21,444 nt of DNA from contig NZ_CAMLGT010000033.1 of the NCBI RefSeq assembly GCF_946479605.1, positions 1-21,444 of the forward strand. The letters are read 5' to 3'. This DNA comes from an uncultured Lacibacter sp. (lineage in GTDB: Bacteria; Bacteroidota; Bacteroidia; Chitinophagales; Chitinophagaceae). The notes under the pieces were generated by a model. That model ran no database searches, was not told the DNA's origin, and saw only the letters and a program-made list of their open reading frames with translations. The translations under genes and the position numbers were made by a program. Within the stretch, counting starts at the first letter, position 1, and every line of letters starts with the position of its first letter. Of the stretch, positions 6,619 through 16,071 are shown in pieces.

Positions 6619-7872
6619 ATGGACAGAGTTATTGAAAAAAAGAAATGGAATACCAAGCGCATTCTCACCATTGCGGGCATTGCAGGTATTGTATTATTGA
6701 TTGCAGGTAGTATTTATTTTACATCAGGCAAATCAAAATTGAATGTTGATACGGAACGCATCTCTATAGGTGAAATTAAAAAGGGAGCCTTCCAGGAATT
6801 TATACCTGTTAACGGTATTGTGCTACCGGTTACTACTATTTATCTTGATGCTATGGAAGGTGGCCGGGTGGAAGAAAAATATGTGGAAGATGGAGCCATG
6901 ATGAAAAAAGACCAACCGATACTTCGTTTATCCAATACCGATCTTGAATTGCAACTGGCCAACCAGGAAACACAGGTGTTTAATGTGTTAACGCAAATGC
7001 AGATCAGCAAAAACAATGCAGAGCAAAACTCCATCAATCGCCAAAACCAGGATGCAGATGTTGATAATGCATTGAAGGAAGCAGAACGCATTTACAATCT
7101 CAACAAAAAATTATACGAACAGAAAGTGATCGGCTCACAGGAATTTCAAAGCAGTAAGAATTTATACGATTATCAGCTGCGCCGCAAAAAATTGACTGAA
7201 CAGATCATGAAGACCGATGCAACGAGCATGAAGCAGCAGGTTGATCAGATGAGCGAAAGTTATCAGCAAATGAAACGCACGCTTGCACTGATGCGTAAAA
7301 AAGTTGGCGACCTGATTGTACGGGCTCCTGTTGATGGCCAACTCACTTCACTTGATGCAGAAATTGGTGAGAACAAAAACAAAGGTCAGCGCCTGGGGCA
7401 AATTGATGTGATGAGTGGATTTAAAGTGCGGGTGGATATTGATGAGCATTATATCAGCCGCATTTTTACAGGACTTGAAGGTAATTGCGATGTTGCAGGT
7501 AAAACGTATAAGCTGAAAATTAAAAAAGTATATACACAGGTTGCCAATGGACGTTTCCAGGTTGATATGGAGTTTGCAGATAAAGCGCCTGAAACTGTAC
7601 GCCGTGGACAAACATTACAAATACGTTTGGCGTTGAGTGAAGAAACACAGGCAGTGCTTGTTCCCAAAGGTGGTTTCTACCAGCAAACAGGTGGCAACTG
7701 GATATTTAAAGTAAATGAGAACGGAACAATAGCGTATAAAGTTGATATACAGTTAGGCCGTCAGAATCCTGATTACTATGAAGTTTTAAGTGGATTAAAG
7801 CCGGGCGATAAAGTTATTACCAGCAGCTATGAAAACTATGGCAATATGCAGGAGTTAATCTTAAAGAAATAA
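6619..7872 (+). CDS. HlyD/MacA-family periplasmic adaptor of tripartite efflux pump
   Basis: A 417-aa membrane fusion protein, first gene of the exporter operon. Seen: basic N-terminus, one membrane anchor (~15-34), first beta-barrel/lipoyl half (~60-110, YVEDGAMMKKDQPILRL), a long charged, Gln-rich coiled-coil hairpin (~115-230), second lipoyl half (VRAPVDGQLTSLDAEIGE), beta-barrel strands, and a C-terminal membrane-proximal domain (LVPKGGFYQQTGGNWIFKV, GLKPGDKVI). Family role: it bridges the inner-membrane permease and the TolC-type channel across the periplasm. The downstream ATPases, permeases and channel gene fit this. ATG at 6619 is the first start in frame with a proper membrane anchor. 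The product is called adaptor rather than MacA because the permeases differ in architecture from classical MacB. Confidence 0.92.
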   Translation: MDRVIEKKKWNTKRILTIAGIAGIVLLIAGSIYFTSGKSKLNVDTERISIGEIKKGAFQEFIPVNGIVLPVTTIYLDAMEGGRVEEKYVEDGAMMKKDQPILRLSNTDLELQLANQETQVFNVLTQMQISKNNAEQNSINRQNQDADVDNALKEAERIYNLNKKLYEQKVIGSQEFQSSKNLYDYQLRRKKLTEQIMKTDATSMKQQVDQMSESYQQMKRTLALMRKKVGDLIVRAPVDGQLTSLDAEIGENKNKGQRLGQIDVMSGFKVRVDIDEHYISRIFTGLEGNCDVAGKTYKLKIKKVYTQVANGRFQVDMEFADKAPETVRRGQTLQIRLALSEETQAVLVPKGGFYQQTGGNWIFKVNENGTIAYKVDIQLGRQNPDYYEVLSGLKPGDKVITSSYENYGNMQELILKK

Positions 7873-7877
7873 ACATC

Positions 7878-8045
7878 ATGAAAAAGCAATTCCTTTTCTC
7901 GGCAATAATAGCGCTGTTGTTTGCAGCTATCATTACATCGGCAATAGCAGTAAAAGAAATGAACTGCCAGGCAGTAGCTCAACCCATACAAAAGCCGGTG
8001 CAGGATATGTTTGTACCCGGTCCTGTAAATATGTTTCAATTGTAA
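7878..8045 (+). CDS. Small secreted or membrane peptide encoded in exporter operon
   Basis: A 55-aa reading frame, ATG at 7878, stop at 8043-8045. It begins 5 bp after the adaptor stop and ends 12 bp before the ATPase start, filling the gap exactly as the other operon genes do. The N-terminus is MKK, followed by a hydrophobic stretch (~5-24), then SAIA, giving a plausible signal-peptidase I site after A24. The remaining ~31 residues are polar and Pro/Gln-rich, with a single cysteine (C30). No lipobox is seen. I do not recognise a family. It could be a single-pass small subunit or regulator of the pump, or a periplasmic peptide handled by it. A secreted toxin or pheromone cannot be excluded. 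Existence is supported by position and N-terminal composition, not by homology. Confidence 0.6.
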   Translation: MKKQFLFSAIIALLFAAIITSAIAVKEMNCQAVAQPIQKPVQDMFVPGPVNMFQL

Positions 8046-8057
8046 AAACTCTTATCA

Positions 8058-8735
8058 ATGATAAAGATCTCTAATCTCGAAAAGTTTTATCGCACGGAGG
8101 AGGTGGAAACCGTTGCACTGAACAAGCTTTCAATGGAAGTAAAAGAAGGCGAATTTGTTGCGGTGATGGGGCCAAGCGGTTGCGGCAAATCAACACTGCT
8201 CAATATCCTTGGTTTGCTCGATGATCCTGATGGCGGCAGCTTTATGTTCAACGGAATTGAAGTGGCTGGTTTTACAGAACGTAAAAGAGCAGATCTGCGT
8301 AAACGAAATATTGGTTTTGTGTTCCAGAGTTTTAACCTCATTGATGAGTTAACTGTATATGAAAATGTGGAGCTGCCGCTTATTTATTGCAACATAAAAG
8401 CTGATGAACGGAAGAAGCGTGTAGAAGAAGTTCTGGATAAAATGCAGATCATGCACCGCCGTAACCACTATCCACAGCAGTTGAGTGGCGGACAGCAGCA
8501 GCGTGTGGCTGTTGCCCGTGCTGTGGTAAATAAACCAAAACTTATTCTTGCCGATGAACCGACAGGTAATCTTGATTCATCGAATGGTAATGAAGTAATG
8601 CAACTGCTTACTGATTTGAATGAACAAGGCACCACCATCATTATGGTAACACATAGTGAGCATGATGCTAAGTACAGCCATCGCATTGTGCGTATGCTCG
8701 ATGGGCATACCGTTACAGAAAATATTCTTGTGTAA
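8058..8735 (+). CDS. ABC transporter ATP-binding protein 1 (MacB/LolD type)
   Basis: A 225-aa stand-alone nucleotide-binding subunit. Walker A GPSGCGKST (38-46), Q-loop Q90 (FVFQSF), signature LSGGQQQR (142-149), Walker B LILADEP with catalytic E167, D-loop GNLDS with D173, and switch H199 (VTHSE). All key residues are canonical, so it should be an active ATPase. Length and motifs place it with the LolD/MacB/FtsE group that pairs with FtsX-type permeases. It acts on the cytoplasmic face of the inner membrane. It lies between the small peptide gene and the first permease; the 57-bp gap to the permease ATG is the longest in the operon. Compare ATPase 2 at the far end, which aligns without gaps but differs at key positions. 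Confidence 0.94.
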   Translation: MIKISNLEKFYRTEEVETVALNKLSMEVKEGEFVAVMGPSGCGKSTLLNILGLLDDPDGGSFMFNGIEVAGFTERKRADLRKRNIGFVFQSFNLIDELTVYENVELPLIYCNIKADERKKRVEEVLDKMQIMHRRNHYPQQLSGGQQQRVAVARAVVNKPKLILADEPTGNLDSSNGNEVMQLLTDLNEQGTTIIMVTHSEHDAKYSHRIVRMLDGHTVTENILV

Positions 8736-8792
8736 CAATCATTAATCATAAACCTGTTCAGTAATTGTTTGCCAACCATTAAACCTTATTTC

Positions 8793-11225
8793 ATGTTTAC
8801 GAATTATATTAAAATAGCCTGGCGAAATTTACTTAAGAATAAAACCTTCTCACTTATCAATATCATCGGATTGGCATCGGGCCTTGCCTGTTTTATCCTC
8901 ATTGCATTATACATTACCGATGAGATAAGCTACGATCGCTACCACGAAAAAGCAAACCGGATCTATCGTGTGCATTCCGATATTCGTTTTGGCGGCACCG
9001 ATATGAGCCTTGCTGTAAGCTCTGACCCAATGGGTGCAACACTCAAAAAAGATTATCCGCAAGTGGAGCAGTTTGCAAGGATCTATGCCAGCGAAGGAAC
9101 AAAATTGTTCAAAAAAGAAAATGAATTCATTACGGAGGAGCGTGTAGTTTATGCCGACTCTACTTTGTTTGATGTGTTTACGTTTTCTGCTCTTACCGGA
9201 AATTTAAAAACAGCACTGAATGAACCCAATACAGTTGTTCTTACAGAATCAACAGCCAAAAAATATTTCGGTTCTGTTTCTGCAGCAATGGGTAAAATGA
9301 TGGAGTGTAACGATGAAAGAGCAAGACTGTATAAGGTAACAGCAGTGATCAAGGATATTCCCCGCAACTCTCATTTTATTTACGATATGTTTCTGTCGAT
9401 GGATAATGTGGACTATGGCTTTGGTAATTTCCTCAGCCATAATTTTCATACTTATATTGTGTTGAAGGAGGGTACTGATTACAAAGAATTTGAGAAAAAT
9501 TTTACGCAGGTAGTTGACAAATATATTTTGCCACAGGCAAAACAGTACATGCAGATTGAAAGCATGAAAGATTTTGAAAAGGCAGGTAACAGGCTGGGCT
9601 ATTCTATTATGCCCATTACCGATATTCACCTTTATTCAGAAAGAAGGGTAGAATTGGGTGTAAACGGAAGTATACAGTATGTGTACATCTTTGGTGCTGT
9701 GGCGTTGTTTATCCTGCTTATTGCCTGCATAAACTTTATGAATCTTTCCACTGCACGTTCAGCATCACGTGCAAAGGAAGTAGGTATCCGTAAAGTATTA
9801 GGGACAGAAAAAAAATCGTTGATACGTCAATTTCTTGCGGAGTCAACACTTACAAGTTCCATCGCCATGTTGCTGGCAATTATTTGCGCATGGCTTGCGT
9901 TAGGTTGGTTTAATGATCTTGCCGGGAAAGAATTTCATGTTACTGATTTACTGAAACCACAGTTCCTTATTTTCCTTTTATTATTACCGGTTGCAGTGGG
10001 TTTACTTGCGGGAAGTTACCCGGCTTTCTTCCTTTCATCATTTAAACCCATCACTGTATTAAAAGGAAAGGTCAATACAGGATTTTCAAAAAGCAGCCTG
10101 CGTAGTTCACTGGTGGTGTTTCAGTTTTTTACCACCATTCTGCTCATAACAGGAACAATTGTTATTTACAGGCAGCTGAATTATATACAAACAACAAAGA
10201 TTGGGTTTAATAAAGAGCAGGTGCTCATTATTGACAATCCATCTATGAACGGAAGTACAGCAGGCTCATTCAGAACAGAAATAGCAAAACTAAGTGGAGT
10301 AAAAGCTTCCTCATTTGCAGGTTTTTTGCCGGTGACAAATTCATCACGAAACGATAACACATGGTCAACCGAAGCTGTGATGACGGATAAGAACGGATTT
10401 AATATGCAGAACTGGCGGATTGATTATGATTATGTTCCCACGCTTGGAATGGAGATCATCAAAGGGCGCAATTTCTCCAAGGAATTCGGCAGCGATTCAA
10501 CAGGGTTAATTATCAATGAGAGTACGGCAGCATTAATTGGTCTTGATGATCCTATCGGTAAAAAACTTTATCGTTCTACTGATGATGGAGCCCCGGTTGC
10601 CTATACCATTATAGGCGTGGTGAAAAACTTCAACTATGAATCGTTGCGGAAAAATGTGGGTCCGCTTTGTTTTCAACTTGGGCACAACAGGTGGGCAACA
10701 GCTCTTCGTGTTGAAACAAAGGATATGAAAAATTTACTGGCTCAGGTAGAAACAAAGTTCAAAGCAATGGCACCAGGCATGCCATTTACATACAGCTTCC
10801 TTGATGATTCATTCGACAGGATGTACCGTGATGAGCAGCGTGTTGGTAAAGTAGCATTTTCATTTTCGTTTCTCGCCATACTTATCGCTTGTCTTGGTTT
10901 GTTTGGTTTAGCAACATATATGGCAGAGCAACGCACCAAAGAGATCGGCATCCGTAAAGTGTTAGGTGCATCTGTTTCAGGTATTGTACAAATGCTCAGT
11001 AAAGATTTTGTGAAACTGGTGTTGATCGCCTGTGTGTTTGCCATACCACTTGCATGGTGGGCCATGAATGAATGGTTGCAGAATTTTGCTTATCGTGTAA
11101 ACATCAGCTGGTGGGTATTTGCCGCTGCTGCTGTGCTTGCCTTGATCATTGCCATTCTTACGGTGAGCCTGCAGGCTGTAAAAGCTGCATTAACCAACCC
11201 TGTAAAAAGTTTACGCAACGAATAA
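8793..11225 (+). CDS. FtsX/MacB-type ABC permease 1 (double unit)
   Basis: An 810-aa inner-membrane permease. Start chosen at ATG 8793 because MFTNYIKIAWRNL aligns with the first residues of the other three permeases; a TTG at 8769 would add eight residues. Two MacB/FtsX units are fused: TM1 ~19-41, periplasmic domain ~45-290, TM2 ~295-318, TM3 ~355-373, TM4 ~391-412; then TM5 ~440-459, second periplasmic domain ~460-685, TM6 ~687-710, TM7 ~740-757, TM8 ~770-795. A KEVGIRKVLG motif follows TM2 and KEIGIRKVLGAS follows TM6, the likely ATPase-contacting (coupling) segments. The C-terminus ends NPVKSLRNE. Family knowledge: such permeases drive transport by moving periplasmic domains (mechanotransmission) rather than by a classical channel. 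It may function as a pseudo-dimer with two ATPase copies. Confidence 0.92.
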   Translation: MFTNYIKIAWRNLLKNKTFSLINIIGLASGLACFILIALYITDEISYDRYHEKANRIYRVHSDIRFGGTDMSLAVSSDPMGATLKKDYPQVEQFARIYASEGTKLFKKENEFITEERVVYADSTLFDVFTFSALTGNLKTALNEPNTVVLTESTAKKYFGSVSAAMGKMMECNDERARLYKVTAVIKDIPRNSHFIYDMFLSMDNVDYGFGNFLSHNFHTYIVLKEGTDYKEFEKNFTQVVDKYILPQAKQYMQIESMKDFEKAGNRLGYSIMPITDIHLYSERRVELGVNGSIQYVYIFGAVALFILLIACINFMNLSTARSASRAKEVGIRKVLGTEKKSLIRQFLAESTLTSSIAMLLAIICAWLALGWFNDLAGKEFHVTDLLKPQFLIFLLLLPVAVGLLAGSYPAFFLSSFKPITVLKGKVNTGFSKSSLRSSLVVFQFFTTILLITGTIVIYRQLNYIQTTKIGFNKEQVLIIDNPSMNGSTAGSFRTEIAKLSGVKASSFAGFLPVTNSSRNDNTWSTEAVMTDKNGFNMQNWRIDYDYVPTLGMEIIKGRNFSKEFGSDSTGLIINESTAALIGLDDPIGKKLYRSTDDGAPVAYTIIGVVKNFNYESLRKNVGPLCFQLGHNRWATALRVETKDMKNLLAQVETKFKAMAPGMPFTYSFLDDSFDRMYRDEQRVGKVAFSFSFLAILIACLGLFGLATYMAEQRTKEIGIRKVLGASVSGIVQMLSKDFVKLVLIACVFAIPLAWWAMNEWLQNFAYRVNISWWVFAAAAVLALIIAILTVSLQAVKAALTNPVKSLRNE

Positions 11226-11237
11226 ACCTTTCATCCG

Positions 11238-13622
11238 ATGTTCAGAAATTATTTTAAAACAGCTTTACGCAATCTCGCAAAAAACAGGATCTATTCGTTT
11301 ATCAACATTGCCGGGTTAAGTATGGGGCTGGCCTGTGCCATGCTCATCCTGTTGTACACAAAAGATGAAGTGAGTTACGACAGGTTCCTTCCCAACGTTA
11401 ATAATATTTACCGCATTGTATGTAAAGAGGTGGGGCCCGATGGAAGCATTATGATGAAAAGCGGCAACACCGGTAGTTTTCACGGACCGGCATTTGCTTC
11501 GGGTGTGCCAGAGATTGCATCTTTTGTACGTTTACAGGGCGATTATGTAAATATCAAAAAAGGTTCAGAAGTTGTAGGGCAGGAAGCACATAAGGTTGAC
11601 AGTAACTTTTTTTCCATGTTTGAGTTTTCACTATTGCATGGCGATAAAAAAACAGCCTTGCAGCAACCCGATGCAGTGGTGATTACCGAAACAGTTGCAA
11701 AAAAGTTTTTTGGATCGGCTGATGTTGTTGGTAAAACACTGCAGTTGCAACGTAATGGCGAGTTTAAACCGCACATCGTTACAGCTGTTGCAAAAGACTG
11801 CCCGCAGAATTCTTCTATCAAATTTCAGCTGTTAACAAAAATGCAAATGCGTCCGGATGAATTGACAGACCGGATGAACTGGTTCAATTTCTTCCTCAAC
11901 ACATTTGTTGTATTAACGCCCGGTACTGATGTGAAGCAAACTGAAAAGAAGATGATGCAGTATTACGTTGCTGATTCAAAAGAAATGACAAAAGTGGTGG
12001 CGGAAAAGTATAATTACAAAGCAAAGGCTGTGTATATGCTGCAGCCTTATACTGATATACACCTTGACAAGGAATACATCGCATCAAACGGAATGACAGA
12101 TGCCAGCAATCCAACATACTCTTATATACTTTCAGGAATCGCATTATTTGTTTTGTTGATTGCCTGTATCAATTTTGTTAATCTCACCATTGCAAGATCT
12201 TTAAAACGTGCACGGGAAATTGGTGTGCGTAAAGTAGTGGGTGGCGACCGCAGGCAATTGATCTGGCAATTTCTTGTCGAGTCATATATTATTTGTTTGG
12301 CAGCTTTTGTGATAGCGGTGGGTATTGCACAGTTGCTGATGCCTTTCTTCAACCAGCTTTCAAACAAAGCATTGGTATTGTCTTACCTGTTTGATGCAAA
12401 ACTGGTGCTGAGTTATGCACTGTTGTTTATCCTTACGGGTTTTATGGCTGGCTTTTACCCGGCACTTGTGCTGTCAGGCTTTAACCCGGTGGAAACATTG
12501 TACAATCGCTTTCGCTTATCAGGTAAGAACTATTTACAAAAATCACTTGTGGTTTTACAGTTTTCACTTGCAACGTTGCTGATTATTGCCACAACGGTTA
12601 TGTACCGCCAGTTCGATTTTCTTATTTCGAAAGATCTTGGTTATAACGATAAGAATGTATTAACGATCCCTGATATTCCTTACAAGCAGTTTGCCACTTT
12701 TCGTCAGGAGTTGCTCAAAAACCCGGCTATTGAACAGGTGGCAGTGCGTAATAACGGGAACAACCGAACGCTGGCGAAGATAAACGGATCGCAGGAAATT
12801 GAGTTTGCAGTCGATTGGATCGATCCGGAGTTTTTACCGGTGTATAAAATTCCCGTGATACAAGGTCGTAATTTTTCTGAATCCTTCACGTCCGATACAA
12901 GCTCTTCAGCTATCGTAAACGAAGCATTTGTAAAAGCTGCAGGATGGAAAAAACCGATAGGAGAAGTGATCGACTTCTGGTATAATCAGAAAAAGTACAC
13001 AGTAGTGGGTGTAGTAAAAGATTATCATTATGCTTCTTTAAATGAAGTAATACAGCCACAGGTGTTTCGTGGCGATGTGTGGGGATTGGATCTTGCAGTT
13101 GTTCGCATTAAAGAAGGCTCAGCTGCAAATGTGTTGCCTTACATTGAAAAGGTGTACAAGAGCATTCAACCTATGCAGCCATATAGTTATGAATTTAAAG
13201 ACATCAGCAACCAGCGACAGTATGATGCTGAAGCAAAATGGAAAAAGATGCTGTTGTTCGGTGCTGCGCTCACCATTTTCATTTCCTGCATCGGTTTGTT
13301 TGGTTTATCGGTACTTGCTGCTGAAAAGCGTTTGAAAGAAATAGGTGTGCGAAAAGTATTGGGTGCATCTGTATCAGCAATTGTAACCGCTTTGTCGAAA
13401 GATTTTTTAAAGCTTGTTTTTATCTCGCTTCTTATTGCAATTCCGGTTTCGTGGTTTGCAGTAAACAAGTGGTTGCAGAATTATCCCTACCGCACAGGAT
13501 TAAATGTTGGGTTGTTTGCTGCAGTGGCAACAGGTATTGTTTTGGTGGCATTACTTACCGTATCCTTCCAGGCCATCAGGGCAGCATTGGCGAAGCCGGT
13601 AAAAAGCTTACGAACAGAATAA
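11238..13622 (+). CDS. FtsX/MacB-type ABC permease 2 (double unit)
   Basis: A 794-aa paralogue of permease 1, 12 bp downstream of it. It begins MFRNYFKTALRNLAKNRIYS. The layout is the same: TM1 ~19-40, periplasmic domain to ~290, FtsX unit from ~293 with REIGVRKVVGG at ~326, the GFYPALVLSGFNP segment, TM5 at ~437, second periplasmic domain with VVGVVKDYHYASL, last FtsX unit from ~677 with KEIGVRKVLGAS, and tail KPVKSLRTE. Sequence in the periplasmic domains differs widely from permeases 1, 3 and 4, whereas the membrane motifs are kept. This suggests different substrate or partner contacts with a shared ATPase interface. It is too divergent to be a recent duplicate. Confidence 0.92.
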   Translation: MFRNYFKTALRNLAKNRIYSFINIAGLSMGLACAMLILLYTKDEVSYDRFLPNVNNIYRIVCKEVGPDGSIMMKSGNTGSFHGPAFASGVPEIASFVRLQGDYVNIKKGSEVVGQEAHKVDSNFFSMFEFSLLHGDKKTALQQPDAVVITETVAKKFFGSADVVGKTLQLQRNGEFKPHIVTAVAKDCPQNSSIKFQLLTKMQMRPDELTDRMNWFNFFLNTFVVLTPGTDVKQTEKKMMQYYVADSKEMTKVVAEKYNYKAKAVYMLQPYTDIHLDKEYIASNGMTDASNPTYSYILSGIALFVLLIACINFVNLTIARSLKRAREIGVRKVVGGDRRQLIWQFLVESYIICLAAFVIAVGIAQLLMPFFNQLSNKALVLSYLFDAKLVLSYALLFILTGFMAGFYPALVLSGFNPVETLYNRFRLSGKNYLQKSLVVLQFSLATLLIIATTVMYRQFDFLISKDLGYNDKNVLTIPDIPYKQFATFRQELLKNPAIEQVAVRNNGNNRTLAKINGSQEIEFAVDWIDPEFLPVYKIPVIQGRNFSESFTSDTSSSAIVNEAFVKAAGWKKPIGEVIDFWYNQKKYTVVGVVKDYHYASLNEVIQPQVFRGDVWGLDLAVVRIKEGSAANVLPYIEKVYKSIQPMQPYSYEFKDISNQRQYDAEAKWKKMLLFGAALTIFISCIGLFGLSVLAAEKRLKEIGVRKVLGASVSAIVTALSKDFLKLVFISLLIAIPVSWFAVNKWLQNYPYRTGLNVGLFAAVATGIVLVALLTVSFQAIRAALAKPVKSLRTE

Positions 13623-13632
13623 AAGATGCTGT

Positions 13633-16059
13633 ATGCTTAAATATTATTTTAAAATCGCTTTCAGGAATTTGTGGCGTAACAAGCTGTATAGCTTCATCAA
13701 TATTTCCGGGTTGGCAATGGGTATTGCAGCATTCCTGTTAATTCTGCAATACATCAGTTTTGAGAGGAGCATTAATGGATTTCATAAACAACTGCCCTCT
13801 ATCTACCGCTTACTGAACGAAGATAAAAAGGGAAACACATGGGCGCAGGTAGAACCCGGTTGGGCAAAAAGAGCGAAAGAGAGTTTTCCTGAAATAAAAG
13901 ATTTCTGCAGGTTTGATGAGGGAATAGCCGATGGAATTGTGCGTCGTAATACAGAGAATGCAGAGCCGTTCAGAGAAAAATTGATCGGGTATGCAGAAGG
14001 TAACTTCTTCGACTTCTTTAGTTTCAAATTGCTGGAAGGACAGGCAGCATCGCTTAAAAAATCAAATGTTGTTTTCTTATCACAGGCGGCGGTAAAAAAA
14101 TATTTTGGGAAAGATGATCCTGTTGGTCAATCGCTCACTTTGTTTAACCAGTTTGGTAAAACAACCTATACGGTTGAAGGTGTTTATGAAATGCCCGAAA
14201 ATTCTGGTATCAGGTATGATATGGTTTTTTCTTTGGAGACTTTGCGTATTCCGGCTAACCTGAATGGTAATGATTGGGCCGAGCTGGATAATCTAAGTTC
14301 TCAGTTCATTAATACCTATTTCCTGCTTAACGATGGAGTTGATGCAAAAAAACTGGAACAAAAACTGATCACACTCAGGGATCAGCTTAAGAAAGATAAA
14401 GATGGTGTTCTTTTTCGGTTGCAGCCTTTTGCAAATGTACATTTGGCCTCATCGTTCAGCGATACTTATCAAACAAGCGGCAACCTGAGGTATGTTTATA
14501 TACTCGGTATCATTGCTTTGCTTATTCTTGCAATAGCATGGTTTAATTACATTAATCTTTCTACCGCCAACTCATTAAAGCGTGCTAATGAAGTGGGTGT
14601 GCGTAAAGTAGTGGGTGCATCACGTCAATCGCTGGTAATGCAATTCATGGGTGAATCATTATTGGTAAACATCATCGGCTTTGCGTTGGGTTTATTGACT
14701 ATACAACTTATCCAGCCTTTGTTCAATAATATTGTAGGAAAAGAACTTTCACTTTCTTCTTTGTTGTACACCAAAACATGGATGATCGGGTTGCTGTTGC
14801 TGGTCATTGGGTCATTACTTTCCGGTGCGTACACTGCATACAGCCTTTCCGGTTTCAATCCTGTTGAAACATTAAAAGGTAAGTTGATTAAAGCAACAAG
14901 GGGTGTTGTGTTGCGGAAGTCGTTGGTTGTTTTCCAGTTTGGCATTTCCATTGGCTTGTTATTGGTTACTGCATTTATTTACCAGCAGTTAAATTACATG
15001 CAGAATAAAAATCTTGGAATTAATACAGAGCAGTTGCTGGTTATTCGTGGGCCGCAAGTAGACAGGGATAGTACTTATAAAGATCGTCGTAATGCATTCC
15101 TGAATATGATCGGTCAGGAAAGTTTTGTAAAAGATTATGCGTTGAGTGGTACCATACCCGGCAATGGGTATAATTTTTCAACATCTGGTTTTTCCCAACC
15201 CGGATCAAGAAAAGGCGATGAATTGAAATTGTTTTCATTTGCGTTGATAGATGACCGGTATCTTAATACATATCAGGTTGGTTTGGCTGGTGGCCGCACA
15301 TTTACCCAGGCCGAAACCATGATAGACTGGAACGATAATGATAAAGTGCTGATGAATGAAAAGGCCATCGAAGAATTAGGCTTTAAATCGGTTGAAGATG
15401 CATTGAATACAAAAGTGCAATGGGATGAACGTAAACTGCAGATAATAGGTGTGGTAAAGAATTATCATCACACAGGTTTGCAAAGAGCAATTGATCCTGT
15501 TATTTTTTATCCGCAAAGCAACAGCACTTATTTTACGCTTCGCTTAAGTTCAGATAAGATACAGGAAAGTGTGACCAGGCTGGAGAAACTGTACAAGTCT
15601 TATTTTGTAAATAATCCTTTTGAGTACTTTTTTGCAGACGAAAATTTTAATAAGCAGTATGTTACAGAACAGCAGTACAGCAGGTTGTTCACAACAGCAT
15701 CGGTTTGGGCCATTCTTATTGCATGCCTTGGATTATTTGGATTGGCTACTTACACGGTTGAATCAAGAACAAAGGAAATTGGTGTGCGCAAGGTATTAGG
15801 TGCAAGTGTATTTTCTATTACACAGTTACTCTCGAAGGATTTTTTACGATTGGTATTTCTTGCATTTGTTATTGCCATACCTGTTGCATGGTTTGCAATG
15901 CATAAGTGGTTACAGAATTTTGCATACCGCATTGATCTTTCCTGGTGGGTATTTGTATTAGCTGGTATAGCTGCAGTTACAATTGCAGTTGCAACTATCA
16001 GTTTCCAGGCAATAAAAGCGGCTGTTGCAAATCCTGTAAAATCATTGCGTACTGAATAA
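13633..16059 (+). CDS. FtsX/MacB-type ABC permease 3 (double unit)
   Basis: An 808-aa paralogue, 10 bp after permease 2, beginning MLKYYFKIAFRNLWRNKLYS. First FtsX unit from ~287 (YVYILGIIALLILAIAWFNY) with NEVGVRKVVGAS at ~319, where the motif's leading Lys is Asn. The segment that reads GxYPAxxLS in permeases 1 and 2 reads GAYTAYSLS here. TM5 ~431-450; second periplasmic domain with IIGVVKNYHHTGL; last FtsX unit from ~692 with KEIGVRKVLGAS, WLQNFAYR and tail NPVKSLRTE. The overall architecture is intact, and no truncation or frameshift is seen. Role as for permease 1: inner-membrane part of the exporter. Confidence 0.92.
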   Translation: MLKYYFKIAFRNLWRNKLYSFINISGLAMGIAAFLLILQYISFERSINGFHKQLPSIYRLLNEDKKGNTWAQVEPGWAKRAKESFPEIKDFCRFDEGIADGIVRRNTENAEPFREKLIGYAEGNFFDFFSFKLLEGQAASLKKSNVVFLSQAAVKKYFGKDDPVGQSLTLFNQFGKTTYTVEGVYEMPENSGIRYDMVFSLETLRIPANLNGNDWAELDNLSSQFINTYFLLNDGVDAKKLEQKLITLRDQLKKDKDGVLFRLQPFANVHLASSFSDTYQTSGNLRYVYILGIIALLILAIAWFNYINLSTANSLKRANEVGVRKVVGASRQSLVMQFMGESLLVNIIGFALGLLTIQLIQPLFNNIVGKELSLSSLLYTKTWMIGLLLLVIGSLLSGAYTAYSLSGFNPVETLKGKLIKATRGVVLRKSLVVFQFGISIGLLLVTAFIYQQLNYMQNKNLGINTEQLLVIRGPQVDRDSTYKDRRNAFLNMIGQESFVKDYALSGTIPGNGYNFSTSGFSQPGSRKGDELKLFSFALIDDRYLNTYQVGLAGGRTFTQAETMIDWNDNDKVLMNEKAIEELGFKSVEDALNTKVQWDERKLQIIGVVKNYHHTGLQRAIDPVIFYPQSNSTYFTLRLSSDKIQESVTRLEKLYKSYFVNNPFEYFFADENFNKQYVTEQQYSRLFTTASVWAILIACLGLFGLATYTVESRTKEIGVRKVLGASVFSITQLLSKDFLRLVFLAFVIAIPVAWFAMHKWLQNFAYRIDLSWWVFVLAGIAAVTIAVATISFQAIKAAVANPVKSLRTE

Positions 16060-16071
16060 ACCTTACTCATT

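Noticed and set aside
8769..8792. TTG start for permease 1 eight codons upstream
   Set aside because: The ATG at 8793 gives an N-terminus that aligns with permeases 2-4; the extra residues have no counterpart there.
8736..8792. Possible internal promoter or hairpin in the 57-bp gap before permease 1
   Set aside because: No TAnnTTTG, GG-N10-GC or stem of useful length found; treated as a plain operon gap.
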